Notes under the pieces: model-generated
What the model saw: the letters and a program-made list of their open reading frames with translations, nothing else
Database searches by the model: none
Told to the model about the DNA's origin: nothing
Source: Saxidomus purpurata
Lineage: Eukaryota; Mollusca; Bivalvia; Venerida; Veneridae
NCBI GenBank assembly: GCA_022818135.1
Contig: JAFMSR010000010.1
Span: 34,401,548-34,465,547 of the forward strand
DNA: 64,000 bases
Direction of reading: 5' to 3'
Shown: positions 48,680 through 61,384 of the stretch, one piece after another
Position numbering within the stretch: the stretch's first letter is position 1
Layout: the number at the start of each line of letters is the position of its first letter
Translations under genes and position numbers: made by a program

Positions 48680-50086
48680 ACACTATTACTTTATTCTAAC
48701 GCACTACCGATATAATGTCGTTTCTGAATTTTCCATTCGAGACGTTTGAATAACGTATATATAGTCGCAAACATCGCATATTAGAGCATTATGCGCTAGA
48801 ATAGGGTTAACCGTTTAGCGAGTTTTACCTTTGCGACTGTGTTTGCGGTTTTCAGTAGCCGCAAACAGTTTTAATGACGTCGCCATTAAAACTATTTGCG
48901 ACCATTAAAAACTAAATAAATACAAAATTACAAAACAGTTAACACTATACCGGTATTGTAAAATTTGTTTTACTTTGGAGATTCACACATGCGTATATCT
49001 TTAAGTTACATAATTGTCTTACTGAAACCGTAATAATTTTGGCATTAAAATAATTCTGATTTACGGTGACAGAAATAATGTTTTTCAATTATTTGGAAGC
49101 ACACAGGAGCCAAGCCTGTTTAAATTTAAGAAATCAGCTTCTCCTGCATTAATTCTTACACTGGTAAATAAAGATGTACTGCCATAGTAAGGATGTGTAG
49201 GATGAAATTGTCCTAAATAATGTTGCATTTTCACAAAGGGCTTGGTTCACTTAGAGGTGAAAATGGCAGAACATTAAATTTTATTGCAATTTACTGCAGG
49301 GGAAAAAAAGTAAAAGACTACTCAGAATATCATATTTTATATGCATTTTAATTTGAATCGTTGCATAGCAACTATAATCTTTTTTTTTCATTGAAATAGA
49401 AAAATCACTCACATTTTGTATAACAAACGATTACAGTGTATTTATGACTTTAGTTCATACAAGACAACATTGACATGCTGATTCTAAAATATAAGTAAAC
49501 AACAAATCAGTTGCCATGGACACATGTTACCATTATATTTCTAAAATTTACGGTATGAGGTACCTTTTTCACAGCCTAGCAGACGACACGCTAGTTTATA
49601 GCTGATTAATACCCTTAAAATACCCATAAAATTGAAATCGGTTTGTTTTCGTTGCTATGGTTACAGTGGAATTGTTGGTTATGTTAGTTTAAATCAAAAA
49701 TAATAAATGGTTTCCTAGGTGTAATCACGGTAAAAGAACAACAGTTTATTTATAAATCCGCCCATACCGATAAGATAGTATATACCCAAAATTAAACCGG
49801 TCTTGCAACATTTTGTCATGAACGGGTTCTCACTTCATGTTTGGTACATAAAGAAAAGATGAGCAAATTTGAGAGTCTTTTAAAATTGAGAAACCACATT
49901 TAATATTGATCAAAAAGCTAAGCACGAAACTGAGTCAAGCATGAAACATTTAAGATCACGGGGTGATATTGACTCTCAAAACATTGGACATCTAGAGTGT
50001 TACACACAATGTACCAGAATGACTTACTCTTGACATTTTGTTTCACTTGTCGAACTTACTTGAGATTTACTGTACATATACATTCA
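48680..50086. other. Non-coding, no gene recognised
   Basis: AT-rich sequence without supported exons, RNAs or clear repeats. Confidence 0.35.
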
Positions 50087-50263
50087 CTTTAGGAGCGGAC
50101 GCTTTCGGCTTCGATCCCCAGCAGTTTCATGTAGTGGTAGAGACCTTAGGCAAGACACAATTATTCCACATCGACTTTCACTCTTTGGAGTTGTTTCCAT
50201 CTGGAGTGAGTCAGTCGCAAATAAATTGGTATCAATTGGTATCAAAAAAAAAAAAAAAAAAAA
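50087..50263 (+). mobile_element. 5'-truncated family 1 SINE with poly-A tail
   Basis: It retains the B-box-like GGCTTCGATCCCCAGC, the central phrase GACCTTAGGCAAGACACA and TTCCACATCGAC, then a short tandem (TTGGTATCAA twice) and a run of 19-20 A ending at 50263. The flanks carry similar phrases (ACATATACATTC before, ACATACATTC after) that may be a degraded target-site duplication. Open frames crossing it are not genes. Confidence 0.65.
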
Positions 50264-50479
50264 TGACATACATTCTTTTCACGCATTTTTGAAAAGTCAA
50301 AATAAGGTTTAATCTTCAGAGCCTTAAGATCAAAAAGAGGGAAAACAACATTTAAATGTTTTTATTGAATTTGTTTATGTAAATTTAGCACAATTGTGAA
50401 GCAAGCTTGCAGCTTATCGAATCGCTCTCGAGTCCGCTATCTTTGAAAACCAATACTGGTATCATATGAGGAAAAACGG

Positions 50480-50575
50480 TCGTGACCCCAGTAGAGCTCG
50501 AACCTGCTTGTACTTCAGTAACCATCTATGAGCAACATCACCTAGTCTATCACTGGCACAGTTTTACAAATTGGT
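50480..50575 (-). repeat. tRNA-like relic
   Basis: The minus strand reads GATAGACTAGGTGATG, which resembles an A box, and later GCAGGTTCGAGCTCTAC, a B box. The spacing and arms are too poor for a functional tRNA. Likely a SINE head. Confidence 0.35.
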
Positions 50576-53416
50576 CTCTTTAACAAGTATAAGGGTTTGC
50601 CTTGTACCAGGTGCCATACTTTTGTAATGCCTTTAAACCTTATCATTCAGCGAATCAAGACCTATCGGTAGAAGTATGAAACATCTTTGATTTATATATA
50701 GCTCTAGTTAGATGTCAGACATGCATACTATCAGATGGTCTATCTGTTATCATAAAATACTTCAATGCCTAATGTGTGAAAACGATCGTTGAATATTTAT
50801 CAAGTATTGAAATTCGTTTGATTTTAAATGCTTTGACACATTAAATTGATGGACTATTTAGATAGAGAGGCATTATAGATTCACTTGTTGTATTTGCCAC
50901 ATATCACGCTATGTACGTACTAAAATGAGCTGTTAGTGGGCGGGAAGCGCAACATGTACGAACATTTTGAGCGTACAAAAGAAAACTTGAAAATGGAAAA
51001 CTACTTTTGGGCAATTTTGCTTTGGCAAAATCTGCCATTTAATTTTCAAAGGGCCATAACTCCTCTGTTACTTAAGCAATTCAACTAAAATTCAAGGGGC
51101 ATCGGCTCCATATAGTTATATGTATTTCTGCAAAGATTGATTGAAATTAAATTACCAGTGTGGTAGATAATTAAATTTCATGACATAAATTGGACAATTT
51201 TGCAGAAAATGTTATTAAAGTATCTTTATTTTACATATTATGTAAAGAAATGCTAGGACAGTATAGAAAAAAAAACGCTACTGGCTAGAGTCCTAAAACC
51301 GGACACTTTTCAAACATAATTTTCGATTACTCTGACAATTTTTGTACCTAGCAACCAAAAATGTTACCAGTAGAAGTTAGGTTCTTCTCTAAAACGAAAA
51401 GCAACTTGTTACCCATCAGATTAAATCAATCCAATTTTGAGGCCTGGCTGTGGGGTTCCAAATTGCTATATTTTATTGACCAACTGTACCATGTTTCCGG
51501 ACAGATAGTTTAAGTAGATTTGTTTAATTGTGATGTTAGCTTTTAAATTATGTTAACTGTATCAATCATTTGACACATTAATGAAGTATCAAGATGAAAG
51601 GTTTAACTTGTGAAATTTTTGTTGCTTGGCCTCAGAAATATTGCACTTGCACAGTCTGTCACTTTCCACTTTTCCCCCGACAATGTAAGCATGATTTTAG
51701 TGACTGACAAAATAAATAGTGAGATATCTAGTCAAATGGTTACATTAAACTGTTGTTGTTGACTTTTGTGGATGGAAATCAAGTGTCTGTTTGATCAACA
51801 CCATAATGATTGTAAATATTAAGAAAATATTCACGCGTTTAAACAAGTGTCCGGTTTGATGGTCGTCCGGGTTTGGTGGTCCCCAACCAGTAGACCTACA
51901 AATTCCGTAAAATTCTATTGACATCCTAACGCAAAATCTAAACAACACAAAACATCATTTCAAATGCCAATATGAGTTATAATATCTAGTCTTTTTTTTT
52001 TAACGAACTAGCAATTATGAAAATAGAAAACAACATTTTTATTCCTTTGTCCCATATTTTCGCGACCATGAAACTTAATGTCACACACAATTTAACAAAT
52101 ACATGTATGTCAGTCTTTATGCATGTGTTTGACGAATACCCAAGATATTGTGGTCTGTATCATATTACTTATGATGGCATTTCAAACGATGTTCTGTCTT
52201 GCTTAGTTTTTGCGTTAGGATGCAAGTATGATTTTAGGGAGTTTTTAGGTCTAGCTGATTTTCTTTACTGTCATAACATTTCTTAACATATGTAAAATAC
52301 AGATTCTTTAGATCTAATAACATTTATTTGTGCACAGTTTTATTGGACTGCATTATACCTTTAGAGAGATTTTGATAATTTTAATGTTCTACCTTTCCAC
52401 CCACTTTTAAGTTAGTACTGCAGAAGGCCCTTAAACACTAAAATCAAAAATTATTTCATACAGTTTGAAAATAGATGCTTGCTTTGGTTTTCCCTCTCCC
52501 ACTTTTTTCTGAGTTACATTTTGAAAATATTTTGTTACGACACAATTTATTTCATGAAGTCACTGAAGTCGGTCATTTTCTGGGTCAAAAATGACTCCGC
52601 ATTTCTTCGCATAGATTTGTACGGAGTCAAATCAATAGAACAAATCTGAGACATTTAAGTAATTACCGGCCTAAGTTTTGTTTTATTAATGTTAATTAAG
52701 ACACATACCAACGGGAATAATACATGAGGTCGTATTACAAATGAAATGATTTTGTGTCACATGATATTGCCGTTTGCCATGCTTGGGGAAGCTAATGAAA
52801 TAAAACGGCATTTGGTCACAAACTCTTAAATTCTTACCAGACGATGCCTGTCGGTCGCATTTTCTTCAATGGAAACACACTGACAAGACGTTTATCGCGA
52901 TTTTCTCCATTTAAAACCAAATTTTCTAATTCAAGTTACAAAGAAAATATTGGGGAATAATCAAACTAGGCATAACGTTTATTGGTTTTCAATATTGCAA
53001 TCGTTATCATTTTGGCGTTATAGTTATTACTAAATACATAGAATTGTACATTATTATAGTAACACGACAAGACAAAACAGGCAATTCAAATAAAACCAAT
53101 CTATTCAAACATATAACACATTAGGCTGATGTTGTCAGACCTATGTTTGTGATTGTTTTCCGTGATACAGCATAAGGAAAACATAGTCATAGTTCCTGTA
53201 TCAGTGAATAATTACAACAACTTGTTTGACTTCTCAGGCCCTTTATATATTGTTTTAGTTTATATATTGCTATGAACAGTATATTACTATATAAAAGGCA
53301 AAGGTGTTTGTTTATTAAATGCCACTTTTACTTAAATAGCCAGCCATTTCTGACTTCTGAGAAACTCTTTTTGAGCATATTTACCTCCAGATTCCTGTCC
53401 TTTAACATTTTTCAAG
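50576..53416. other. Non-coding, with one possible small inverted-repeat element
   Basis: AAACCGGACACTTTTCAAAC at 51296 has an imperfect reverse complement ending at 51857, which could bound a ~560-bp non-autonomous element. No other supported feature; open frames such as the one at 52017 lack exon borders. Confidence 0.35.
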
Positions 53417-53484
53417 TCCGTCTTGCATATGCGACAATCAAAATCCCGATTACTACGGACTTGCTGCGCATAAATGGCGAATTG
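53417..53484 (+). CDS. Weak candidate internal exon
   Basis: An acceptor-like CATTTTTCAAG precedes 53417 and a donor (TTG|GTAAGA) follows 53484. In one frame it reads PSCICDNQNPDYYGLAAHKW, entering with two carried bases and leaving one. That phase does not fit the 44106-61289-63341 chain in the frame I prefer. It may belong to another transcript or be chance. Confidence 0.2.
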
Positions 53485-54448
53485 GTAAGACTGATTAGTT
53501 CATGTATCACAATATATGTATTTATAATAGAAATGGGAACTAACTTTACAAAATAAGGTTGTAACTACATTGAACTATATTAAATAGAACAAAATAGGAC
53601 AACGACATTCAATAGAATTGAAGCTGTTTAAAATATTCCTACTGGAATATGTAGTCATAATTTCAGTAATATTGTTTTTTCTGAATTAATGAATCAGTAT
53701 TAAATGCATTATGATTGTTACTTTGAAGGGTAAAATAAATTTAAATATGTTACGACCAATCAGAAAGTCCAGTACAGAGGCTGACACCTTAGCTAAAACA
53801 ACAAGGACATACAAATGTACAATGTACAAAGAATAAAAGGGTTGCATAGTATATAACAAGTGATGGCAAAGCGATAAAAAATGAAAGAATTCTCAAGAAT
53901 AAAAACGGCGCCGAACGCATATAAAGTGATTGGGACAAACGCTCGTAAAAAGCATCGCTATTTTCACTCTCAAGTGTGTAAAAATATGGAGATTGGCTAT
54001 TTGAGACATAACAATAACACGTATTTAAGCAGAGTTAGATCTCCGATAATATTCCCTTTGGTGCCATAGGATCACTTTATCTGCTTTGTGTGCAGTTATT
54101 CTATAAGAAGTTATGATTAACAACTACTTTATAGATCTACTTAATAAAACCGCTTTCTGTACAATATGATTATCGGCTGAGGATTTCAGAGGCGATTTCT
54201 GCCTAGTAAAGTAGTGAGAAATGTACTGAGTTTAATAGGACAAAGTTTCTTGAAATTACTATGGTTAAAAACTTAAAATGACCGTCATAATTGTCCGAAA
54301 TATATTCATAGTGTTTAAGAATATAGCCAAAATATATTTAAAAGAACAAAATAAAAAATATTAAATCAAGTATCAATGTCAGTGTTATTTCTACTGAGTA
54401 CAAACATTAATATAATATGGCTTGTAAATAATTCACAATCTATTAAGC

Positions 54449-54583
54449 AATGTTTATTTCCATTCGTATATGCTTAATGTATATTTCCATTCGTATGTGT
54501 GTAATGTTTATTTCCATTCGTATATGTGTAATGTATATTTCCATTTGTATCTGTGTAATGTATATGTCCATTCGTATCTGAAA
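54449..54583. repeat. 27-bp minisatellite, five copies
   Basis: Five consecutive units start at 54449, 54476, 54503, 54530 and 54557. The consensus begins AATGTATATTTCCATTCG and ends in TATGTGT-like sequence, with few changes between units. Confidence 0.9.
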
Positions 54584-55500
54584 GTAATTCTACAGTTAAG
54601 GTGAAATGCGCCTCAAATTTTTCGTTCGAATTTCCTCATGAAATTTACACTGTGCATAATTGAATATATTTCTGATAGAAATCCGATTTTATTGTTTTAA
54701 TATCTCTTACGTTTTGTATGATGTTGTGCTTCAAACATTGCCGCTGATGTCACCTTTTACACAGCATACTATTTCATGTTATTCATCGAGTTTTCCTTCA
54801 CCGCGCTTATAATTTCAAATTTATAGACAATATAAAATAACATACGCCTTACATTTAAGACATTCTTTATAATGGTTTAAAATTTGATGAAAATAGTTCG
54901 TCGCTTGAGACGCTAGTCGCAATTACCGTATGTGACGTCAAAACGGGAAAACTCTAATAGACTTTTTCTTAAAAGTTTACCTTAAAATTTGGGTAATTTA
55001 AAATCAACTCGATAAAAACGTATCCGTTTGAAACATTTCACGTTCAATTAACTTTGTTTACAATTTTACGAAATTCCACCCCTTCCCTAAACCTTGTTTT
55101 GACGTTGTGATGTACTGCGAGTTTCTTTGAACGTTTTTTTACACAGGGATAAGTTGATTTACAAAAATGCTCATGTTTTTCAATAAAGCAATTTATGTAC
55201 CACGGTGGACTATTTAAAAAAAAGATACGTATAAAAAACAGCGACAAACAAACTGCATTAGTGAAAAAGAAACTGAAGTCTCTCACATGTTCATGTTTTG
55301 CTTGTGATTAGCATATGTACCTGTCAAATGATAACTAATTCGAAGTTTTTTTTCACCTCCTCACTGAGAGTATTACCCGAACGGGGTATGTATTCCCAAT
55401 TTACACGATGCGTCATCTAAATACAGTTTAAAGCATAAACAGAACATTTCTTTGTGATTTTCTTTATTGTTTTCAAGCTAAGTATATGTATCTTTAAGTT

Positions 55501-55625
55501 TTCAGTTCTGAATTGCGAACTGCAAACTGGCAACTTGTCTGTAGTTTGCAGTTCGCAATTCGTAATTCGAATCTGGAAATGGTTTGCAGTTCGCAATTCG
55601 AATCTCGAATTGCGAACTTGCAAAT
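55501..55625. repeat. Cluster of interleaved short inverted repeats
   Basis: The phrases GCAGTTCGCAATTCG and CGAATTGCGAACTTGC alternate several times within ~125 bp and can form many alternative hairpins. A diverged counterpart lies at 57221-57370 in the second duplication unit. Confidence 0.65.
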
Positions 55626-55994
55626 ATTGTTAATTTAAACCGCTAATCGGGAATGACAAGTAGTTTGCTTTTCCTTATTCGAAATAGGAAACTAGTGTTT
55701 GGTTTGCAGTTTGCTATATGATAACAATTTGATATAACAGACTAAATTGGTGTGTTTTGCTGTGAATGTGACACTGTCTCCTCGGAGTTCTCTATGCACG
55801 TTTAAAGTAAACCATGGTATTCACATTAGTTCTTATAATAACATCTTGTAAGGGCTTGTACAAGGTTTGAACAAGACAACTCAGTTAAGATTAATTTATT
55901 TGAACAAAGCAGGAAGTACAAAGTGATAATTGCATTACTGTTCTACAAAGTTCCGGTTATATAAATTTAGGTCAACATATTTTTTCTACTGCAG

Positions 55995-56205
55995 GAAGCA
56001 TCTTAAGAAACTGAAAATAACAAAATCATTGACTTTTAGCCTGTACCGAATTATTTTGATTGTCTACTATTCGACCTTTGCCCTACAACCAAAATGTACG
56101 TTAAAAGACATGTCTTCCGACATCTGTATGTCAGTCCGACCATGGTGTGACATATCACATTTTGTTCTGTTAAATGAATAACTGAAATCTAATCTTGAGA
56201 AAGAT
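55995..56205 (+). pseudogene. Exon-like block, copy 1, with premature stop
   Basis: An acceptor (TTTTTTCTACTGCAG) and a donor (GAT|GTAAGT) frame 211 bases, the same length as copy 2. The only open frame gives a hydrophobic, signal-like run (SLTFSLYRIILIVYYSTFAL) and then PKCTLKDMSSDICMSVRPWC. A TAA at 56179-56181 replaces the TAT of copy 2, ending the frame nine codons before the donor. It may be a dead duplicate exon or a terminal variant. Confidence 0.4.
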
Positions 56206-56567
56206 GTAAGTTTAACCGCTTAAATACAAAACCTAAATTATTCACTTTAATTTTATGCACATAAAATAATTTTTGTGTGATTATTAAAACTCCTACAGTT
56301 CATCTAATACGTTGCAAATGGCCATTTTTTAAAAATAAATATGATTTCAAATAATCAAGAAATTGTAAAACATTCTACTGTTGATATTAAAACCAGAGAA
56401 TAGTTAATACATTTTGTAGAGCAAGATTGACCTAAAATAAAGCTAACCATAAAACACATGAGTGAATGTATCCAAACTCATAAGTATTGTGTATCACATA
56501 TACATGTAGGTAATTGACACAGATTAAAGTCGTCACTATTGTAACATATATAAGTAGACATTTGATG

Positions 56568-58620
56568 CAAACAGTTCGTCACTTGAGACGCTAGTCACAA
56601 TTACCGTATGTGACATTAAAACGGGAAAACTCTATTAGAGGTTTGCTTAAAAGATTGTCTTAAAATTAGAGTAATTAAAAATCAGCTCGATGAAAAAACG
56701 TATCCGTTTGATACATTTCACGTTCATTTGATATGATCAAAAGGATGGGTCACCGGCTTACTTTTTTACAATGTCACGAAATTTCACCCCTTCCCCAAAT
56801 ATTGTTTTGACGTTGTGATGTACTGCGAGTTACTTTGAACGTTTTATTACACAGGGATAAGTTGATTTACAAGAATGCTCATGTTTTTCAATAAAGCAAT
56901 TTATGTACCATGGTGGGCTATTTTAAAAAAATAACACGTGTAAAAACAGCGACATACAAACTGCATTAGTGAGAAAAAAAAATGAAGTCTTTCACACTTT
57001 CATGTTTTGCTTGTGATTAGCATATGTTACTGTCAAATGATAACATTAAATTTAATTCGAAGTATTTTTTCACCTCCTTACTGAGAGTATTACCTGAACG
57101 GGGTATGCATTCCCCATTTAAAAGATGTGTCATATAAATACAGTTTAAAGCATAAACAGAACATTCCTTTGTTGTTTTCCCTAATGTCTTCAAGCTAAGT
57201 ATATGTATCTTTGAGTTTTCAGATCGCAATTCTAACTTCGAACTGGCAACTAGTCTGCAATTCGAATAGGAAACTGGTGTTTGATTTGCATTTTGTAATT
57301 CACAATTCGAATCGCGAACTGGAAACTGGCAAATAGTCTGCAGTTTACAGTTCGCTGTTCGCATCTAAAAATGGTTGCAAATAATCTTAATTTAAACCGC
57401 TAATTATGATTGACAAGTAGTTTGCATTTCACTATTCGAAATAGGAAACTAGTGTTTGATTTGCACTTTGCTATACGATAACAATTTGATATAACAGACT
57501 AAATTGGTGTGTTTTGCTGTGAATGTGACACTGTCACCTCAGAATTCTCTATGCACTTTTAAAGTAAACCATGGTGTTTACATTAGTTCTAATAATAACA
57601 TCTTGTAAGGGCTTGTACAAGGTTTGAACAAGACAACTCAATTAAGATTAATTAATTTGAACAAAGCAGGAAGTACAAAGTGATAATTGCATTACTGTTC
57701 TACAAAGTTCCGGTTATATAAATTTAGGTCAACATATTTTTTCTACTGCAGGAAGCATCTTAAGAAACTGAAAATAACAAAATCATTGACTTTTAGCCTG
57801 TACCGAATTATTTTGATTGTCTACTATTCGACCTTTGCCCTACAACCAAAATGTACGTTAAAAGACATGTCTTCCGACATCTGTATGTCAGTCCGACCAT
57901 GGTGTGACATATCACATTTTGTTCTGTTAAATGAATATCTGAAATCTAATTATGAGAAAGGCGTAAGTTAAAGGTTACCTTAACTGTTGAGTTAAAATTT
58001 GTATTTATTTCAAAGAGTTTATTCTGTGCCATTCACCATCTTTTAACGTGAACATCACTTCATAAATTGACTCAATCAAAATAATATCTCGGAATCGTGG
58101 AATTTGCTTTTTTAGTTGTTTTTTTATGGAATTAAGCTAAAACGATATACTCGTATTTATATTTTTTATTTTACTATCAAAATATATAAGTATACTTTAG
58201 AATCTAGTGAATAAGCGTATGCGTTTATATTAATTTATGGCTTATTTTTGATAACCGCTTATATACAAAACCTAAATTATTCGCCTCTAATTTCATGCAT
58301 TTTAATTTTTGTATGGTTATTAAAATTTCTATAGTTCATCTTATACGTTGCAATTGGTCCTTTTTTTAAATATGATATCAAATAATCAAAATATTGTATG
58401 ATATATTGTATGATATTAAAACCACAGTAGGTACATTAGTAGTGAAAGATTTACTGAAAATAAAGCTAACCATAAAACACACGAGTGAATGTATCCAAAC
58501 TTATAAGTATTGTGCATCACGGTTAATGTCGTCTTATAGATGCAGGTAATTGGCACAATTTACTTTATCAAGATTAAAGTCGTACGTCACATGTTTAAGT
58601 AGATATATCTCCCTCAGTGA
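56568..58620. repeat. Tandem duplication, unit 2
   Basis: Direct repeat of 54890-56567, with an additional ~290 bp at 57964-58250. From about 57656 to 57937 it shows no difference from unit 1 that I can see, whereas the rest of the unit has frequent substitutions and indels. Confidence 0.85.
57752..57962 (+). CDS. Candidate exon, copy 2: hydrophobic leader and cysteine-containing segment
   Basis: The acceptor TTCTACTGCAG ends at 57751 and the donor GGC|GTAAGT follows 57962. The open frame enters with two carried bases and leaves in phase 0. It reads a basic start (KHLKKLKITK), a hydrophobic run, then PKCTLKDMSSDICMSVRPWC, DISHFVLLNEYLKSNYEKG. It looks like a secreted-protein exon lacking its start codon. 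It does not join in phase with 61289 in the preferred frame, so it probably belongs to a different transcript. Family unknown. Confidence 0.4.
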
Positions 58621-59863
58621 TTGCGTACATGTCAGTCTAAAGTGAAACGTCTTGGTCTAACTAGTCAGCAGTATCAAAGCACCAGTTCTTTAGGGCATAC
58701 AATTGTAACTGCACTCCTAGAAAACACTTGAATCTCTGAATGCTGAAAAAAATCCAATAATCTTGATGTACAGTTAAAAAGCGCCAATTACATCATTTTG
58801 TGCTCATAGGGCAAGCTTTACATTAAATCTTAAAAAACCCATAAAAATACAAAATTAATGTAAATAAATTTGCAATTAGAGTGGTATATTAATTTCCTAT
58901 AAGATTTTTCAGCAACCTTTCTGTAGACTTTATGACTTAAATATGTTCCGGCAGAATACTGAAGCGTCATATATCGAAATGCAGGACAACAGTTTAACTG
59001 CCACAGGTATTTGCCTCAAGTTAAAAAAAATCTTCTTTTTTAACATTAAAAACTGATTGTTCTTGGTAGCAAATATCTTCTGGCAGCTTTGTACAAAATG
59101 TATATAAGTCGCAGGTCCTTACTATCTTCCGGCTATAATTGACCAACAACGTTTTCAAACACTTTAGAACACTTCAGAACAAGAATCAAATTGTGTCAAG
59201 ATACATCTTGTTACACAAAAGAGGTTGCATTGGTGACCCAATGTGTTCTGTGTGGTTTTGGATGGATACATTGTAGTAGGAAGGGTTTCTCAGGAGCACT
59301 TTAGATGTAACAATACTTGAATCTCTGATATTTCCAAGGCAGATGTTTTACTGGCGAAATTGGCCGTCATTTGTTGGAATAACTTTTCTAAGGTTGCTAT
59401 TTTTAACCAATAGTAGTTGCTTTTAATATATTGCACTATTGTTTTCAATGATATTACAAAAACTTGCATCATTCCGTCAATTTTTTTTTCGTGAAGAAGC
59501 AACATAGATACGAAAGAACGGCACATAGCAACATTATTTTAAAGTAAAAAGAACACAGCTTATATCATTCAACCAGCAAATTCCTTATTCTATACTATAT
59601 GAGTGATAAAGGGTCTTCAAAGTCGCACTGGAAATCAAAAGCAATATCTCTTAAGGTAATTAACTCTTTAGTCAATATGACACTTAGTCATCAAAACGAA
59701 CACTAGTAGTTTAAAGAGACACTTAATGTAATATAAATATAGTTCAACATTTGCCAAAGTTTATCATTAAAATAAAAGTATAGTTTTAGCAAGTTCATAA
59801 AAAGAGAGTAAAAATCTATATTTGCCAGTGAGAGCCAGGATTCTAGAATTATTCGTAATGCAA
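58621..59863. other. Non-coding, no gene recognised
   Basis: I see no exon borders, RNA or repeat that I can support. Short minus-strand frames near 59290 and 59703 are AT-rich, and the second overlaps the transposon end. Confidence 0.4.
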
Positions 59864-59871
59864 CATTTGAC

Positions 59872-60870
59872 CACTGGCACCAGAGTACTGAACTGCCCTG
59901 TAATGTTAACAAAATACCAAAAGTATACCTAAATAACACACTATCATGAAAAAAAATGCACAAAAATGGTAAAAAAGTTATTTTCTGACAAACCGCCATA
60001 TACACTGTTCTATATTATTCACATGTTGAACGTTTTCGACAGGGGGTCCGGTCCCTGCTCTTTTGGTACTATTCAAGCAAACAATCGAAGATCAACAGCG
60101 GTCGCGTTTAACAGACAATATATTTATCTACCAAACTGGTAAGTTACACTTTTTAAAAAGCTACCGTTTCTGTAAAATTCTTCATGAATATTGAGCTATT
60201 TCGCTCTCTCCGTTTTCTTGATATTTTCTGTCACTGCTGACTTCCAGTTCAACTCAAATGACCTTTCAAACACGTCATACGGTTATGCACAGAAGTGATA
60301 CTTTGCGCAGCTTACGTAACGTTTTACAAATTGTTTTTACAGTAAACAAATTTCCTGTACCTGCTTGTCCACAAGTTAACAGGTTACGGCCGCTTACAGC
60401 GGCATTCAGCATTGTTTACATACGAAATACACTAATTTGACACAGTGCGCGAAATATAACGCGGAATATTTTCAACCAATGAAAACTTATGGTTTCAAAA
60501 TTGAAAGGTTAACCGGAAGTCGGCAGTGACAGAAAAACACCAGGAAAACGGAGAGAGCGAAATAGCGCAATATTCTTGAAGAATTTTATAGAAACGGTAG
60601 CTTTTAAAAAAGTGTTTTTTACCAGTTTTGTAGATAAATATATTGTCTGTTAAACGCGACCGCTGTAAATCTTTAATTGCGCGCTTGAACAGTACAAAAA
60701 GAGCGGGGACCGGACCCCCTGTCGAAAACGTTCAACACCATGTGAATAATATAGAACAGTGTATACGGGGATTTGTCAGTAGATGACTGTTTACCATTAT
60801 TTGTGAATTTTTTCATGATAGTGTGTTATTTAGGTATATTTTTTGGCATTTTAGTACTCTGGTGCCAGTG
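59872..60870. mobile_element. Foldback DNA transposon (999 bp), hAT-like, ~370-bp inverted arms
   Basis: It begins CACTGGCACCAGAGTACT and ends with the exact reverse complement. CATTTGAC borders it on both sides (59864-59871 and 60871-60878), an exact 8-bp target duplication. The arms run to about 60250 and 60505, pairing for instance ACAGGGGGTCCGGTCC with GGACCGGACCCCCTGT. The ~250-bp centre has no transposase frame. A different family from the element at 44865. Confidence 0.88.
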
Positions 60871-60878
60871 CATTTGAC

Positions 60879-61288
60879 CGAAAATCGAAGCAAGATGAAA
60901 CAAAACCGCAACGGAAACATTGTGAAATGATCCTCAGCAAGAGTCGGATCCCACTGTGATTTTTTTCCGGCTTGTATCCAGGTTTTTTGCAACCCTGACT
61001 ACTCAAAATTCGTAAAACTTATTGTAAATGTTGATTACTTCTATGACCAGATTGTATTAAATCGATGGAGTCTTATGAAATTAAACATAAGCATTTTTAA
61101 ATAGTCAACAAAAACGTGCTGTTTTTTCTCTTCTCCCATTCGTTTTCTAATCCAATATGAGACCTACATGTGACAACCCCTTCCTTGGACGAAACATAAA
61201 GGGAACATAAAGATTTATAATATCATAATTGATGGTTACAAATGTAATAATGTCAGATTATACATGTCAAATACCTCTTGTTTTGCAG
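60879..61288. other. Non-coding, presumed intron before the exon at 61289
   Basis: It has no feature that I can support except the pyrimidine-rich acceptor TCTTGTTTTGCAG at its right end. Confidence 0.4.
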
Positions 61289-61384
61289 ACGCAGACGACA
61301 AGCTGGTGATATCATTTTGATGGGTTATAAAGCCCAGAAAGCATTGAAAGGAACGACAAAACCGTCTGAATTTTTCAACAGAAT
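61289..61384 (+). CDS. Candidate exon 2 of peptide-precursor-like gene
   Basis: Acceptor CTTGTTTTGCAG and donor AAT|GTAAGT frame 96 bases that enter and leave with two carried bases (a symmetric exon). With the AG carried from 44223 it starts with four arginines. Then come Q-A-G-D-I-I-L-M-G-Y, KAQKALKGTTKPSEFFNR, and AT, which completes an isoleucine codon with the next exon. The layout (multibasic cleavage site, glutamine that could cyclise, then I-G-K-K at the next junction) is that of a processed, amidated peptide of 29 residues. This is inference; I do not recognise the peptide. Confidence 0.5.

Larger units (their letters stand above)
54890..56567. repeat. Tandem duplication, unit 1 (contains exon-like block)
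   Basis: It matches 56568-58620 in the same order: the GTTCGTC.CTTGAGACGCTAG start, the AATTGCGAACTGCAAAC cluster, the GTAAACCATGGT stretch, the exon-like block, and the CTAACCATAAAACACA tail. Unit 1 lacks ~290 bp that unit 2 has just after the exon-like block. Confidence 0.85.

Noticed and set aside
55930..56181. 83-codon gene starting at 55930
   Set aside because: The first codon is TTG and the frame crosses a strong splice acceptor. The exon interpretation (55995-56205) fits better.
54890..58620. CRISPR-like or regulatory array from the repeated GCAATTCG phrases
   Set aside because: The repeats are irregular, mutually inverted and lack unique spacers of constant length.
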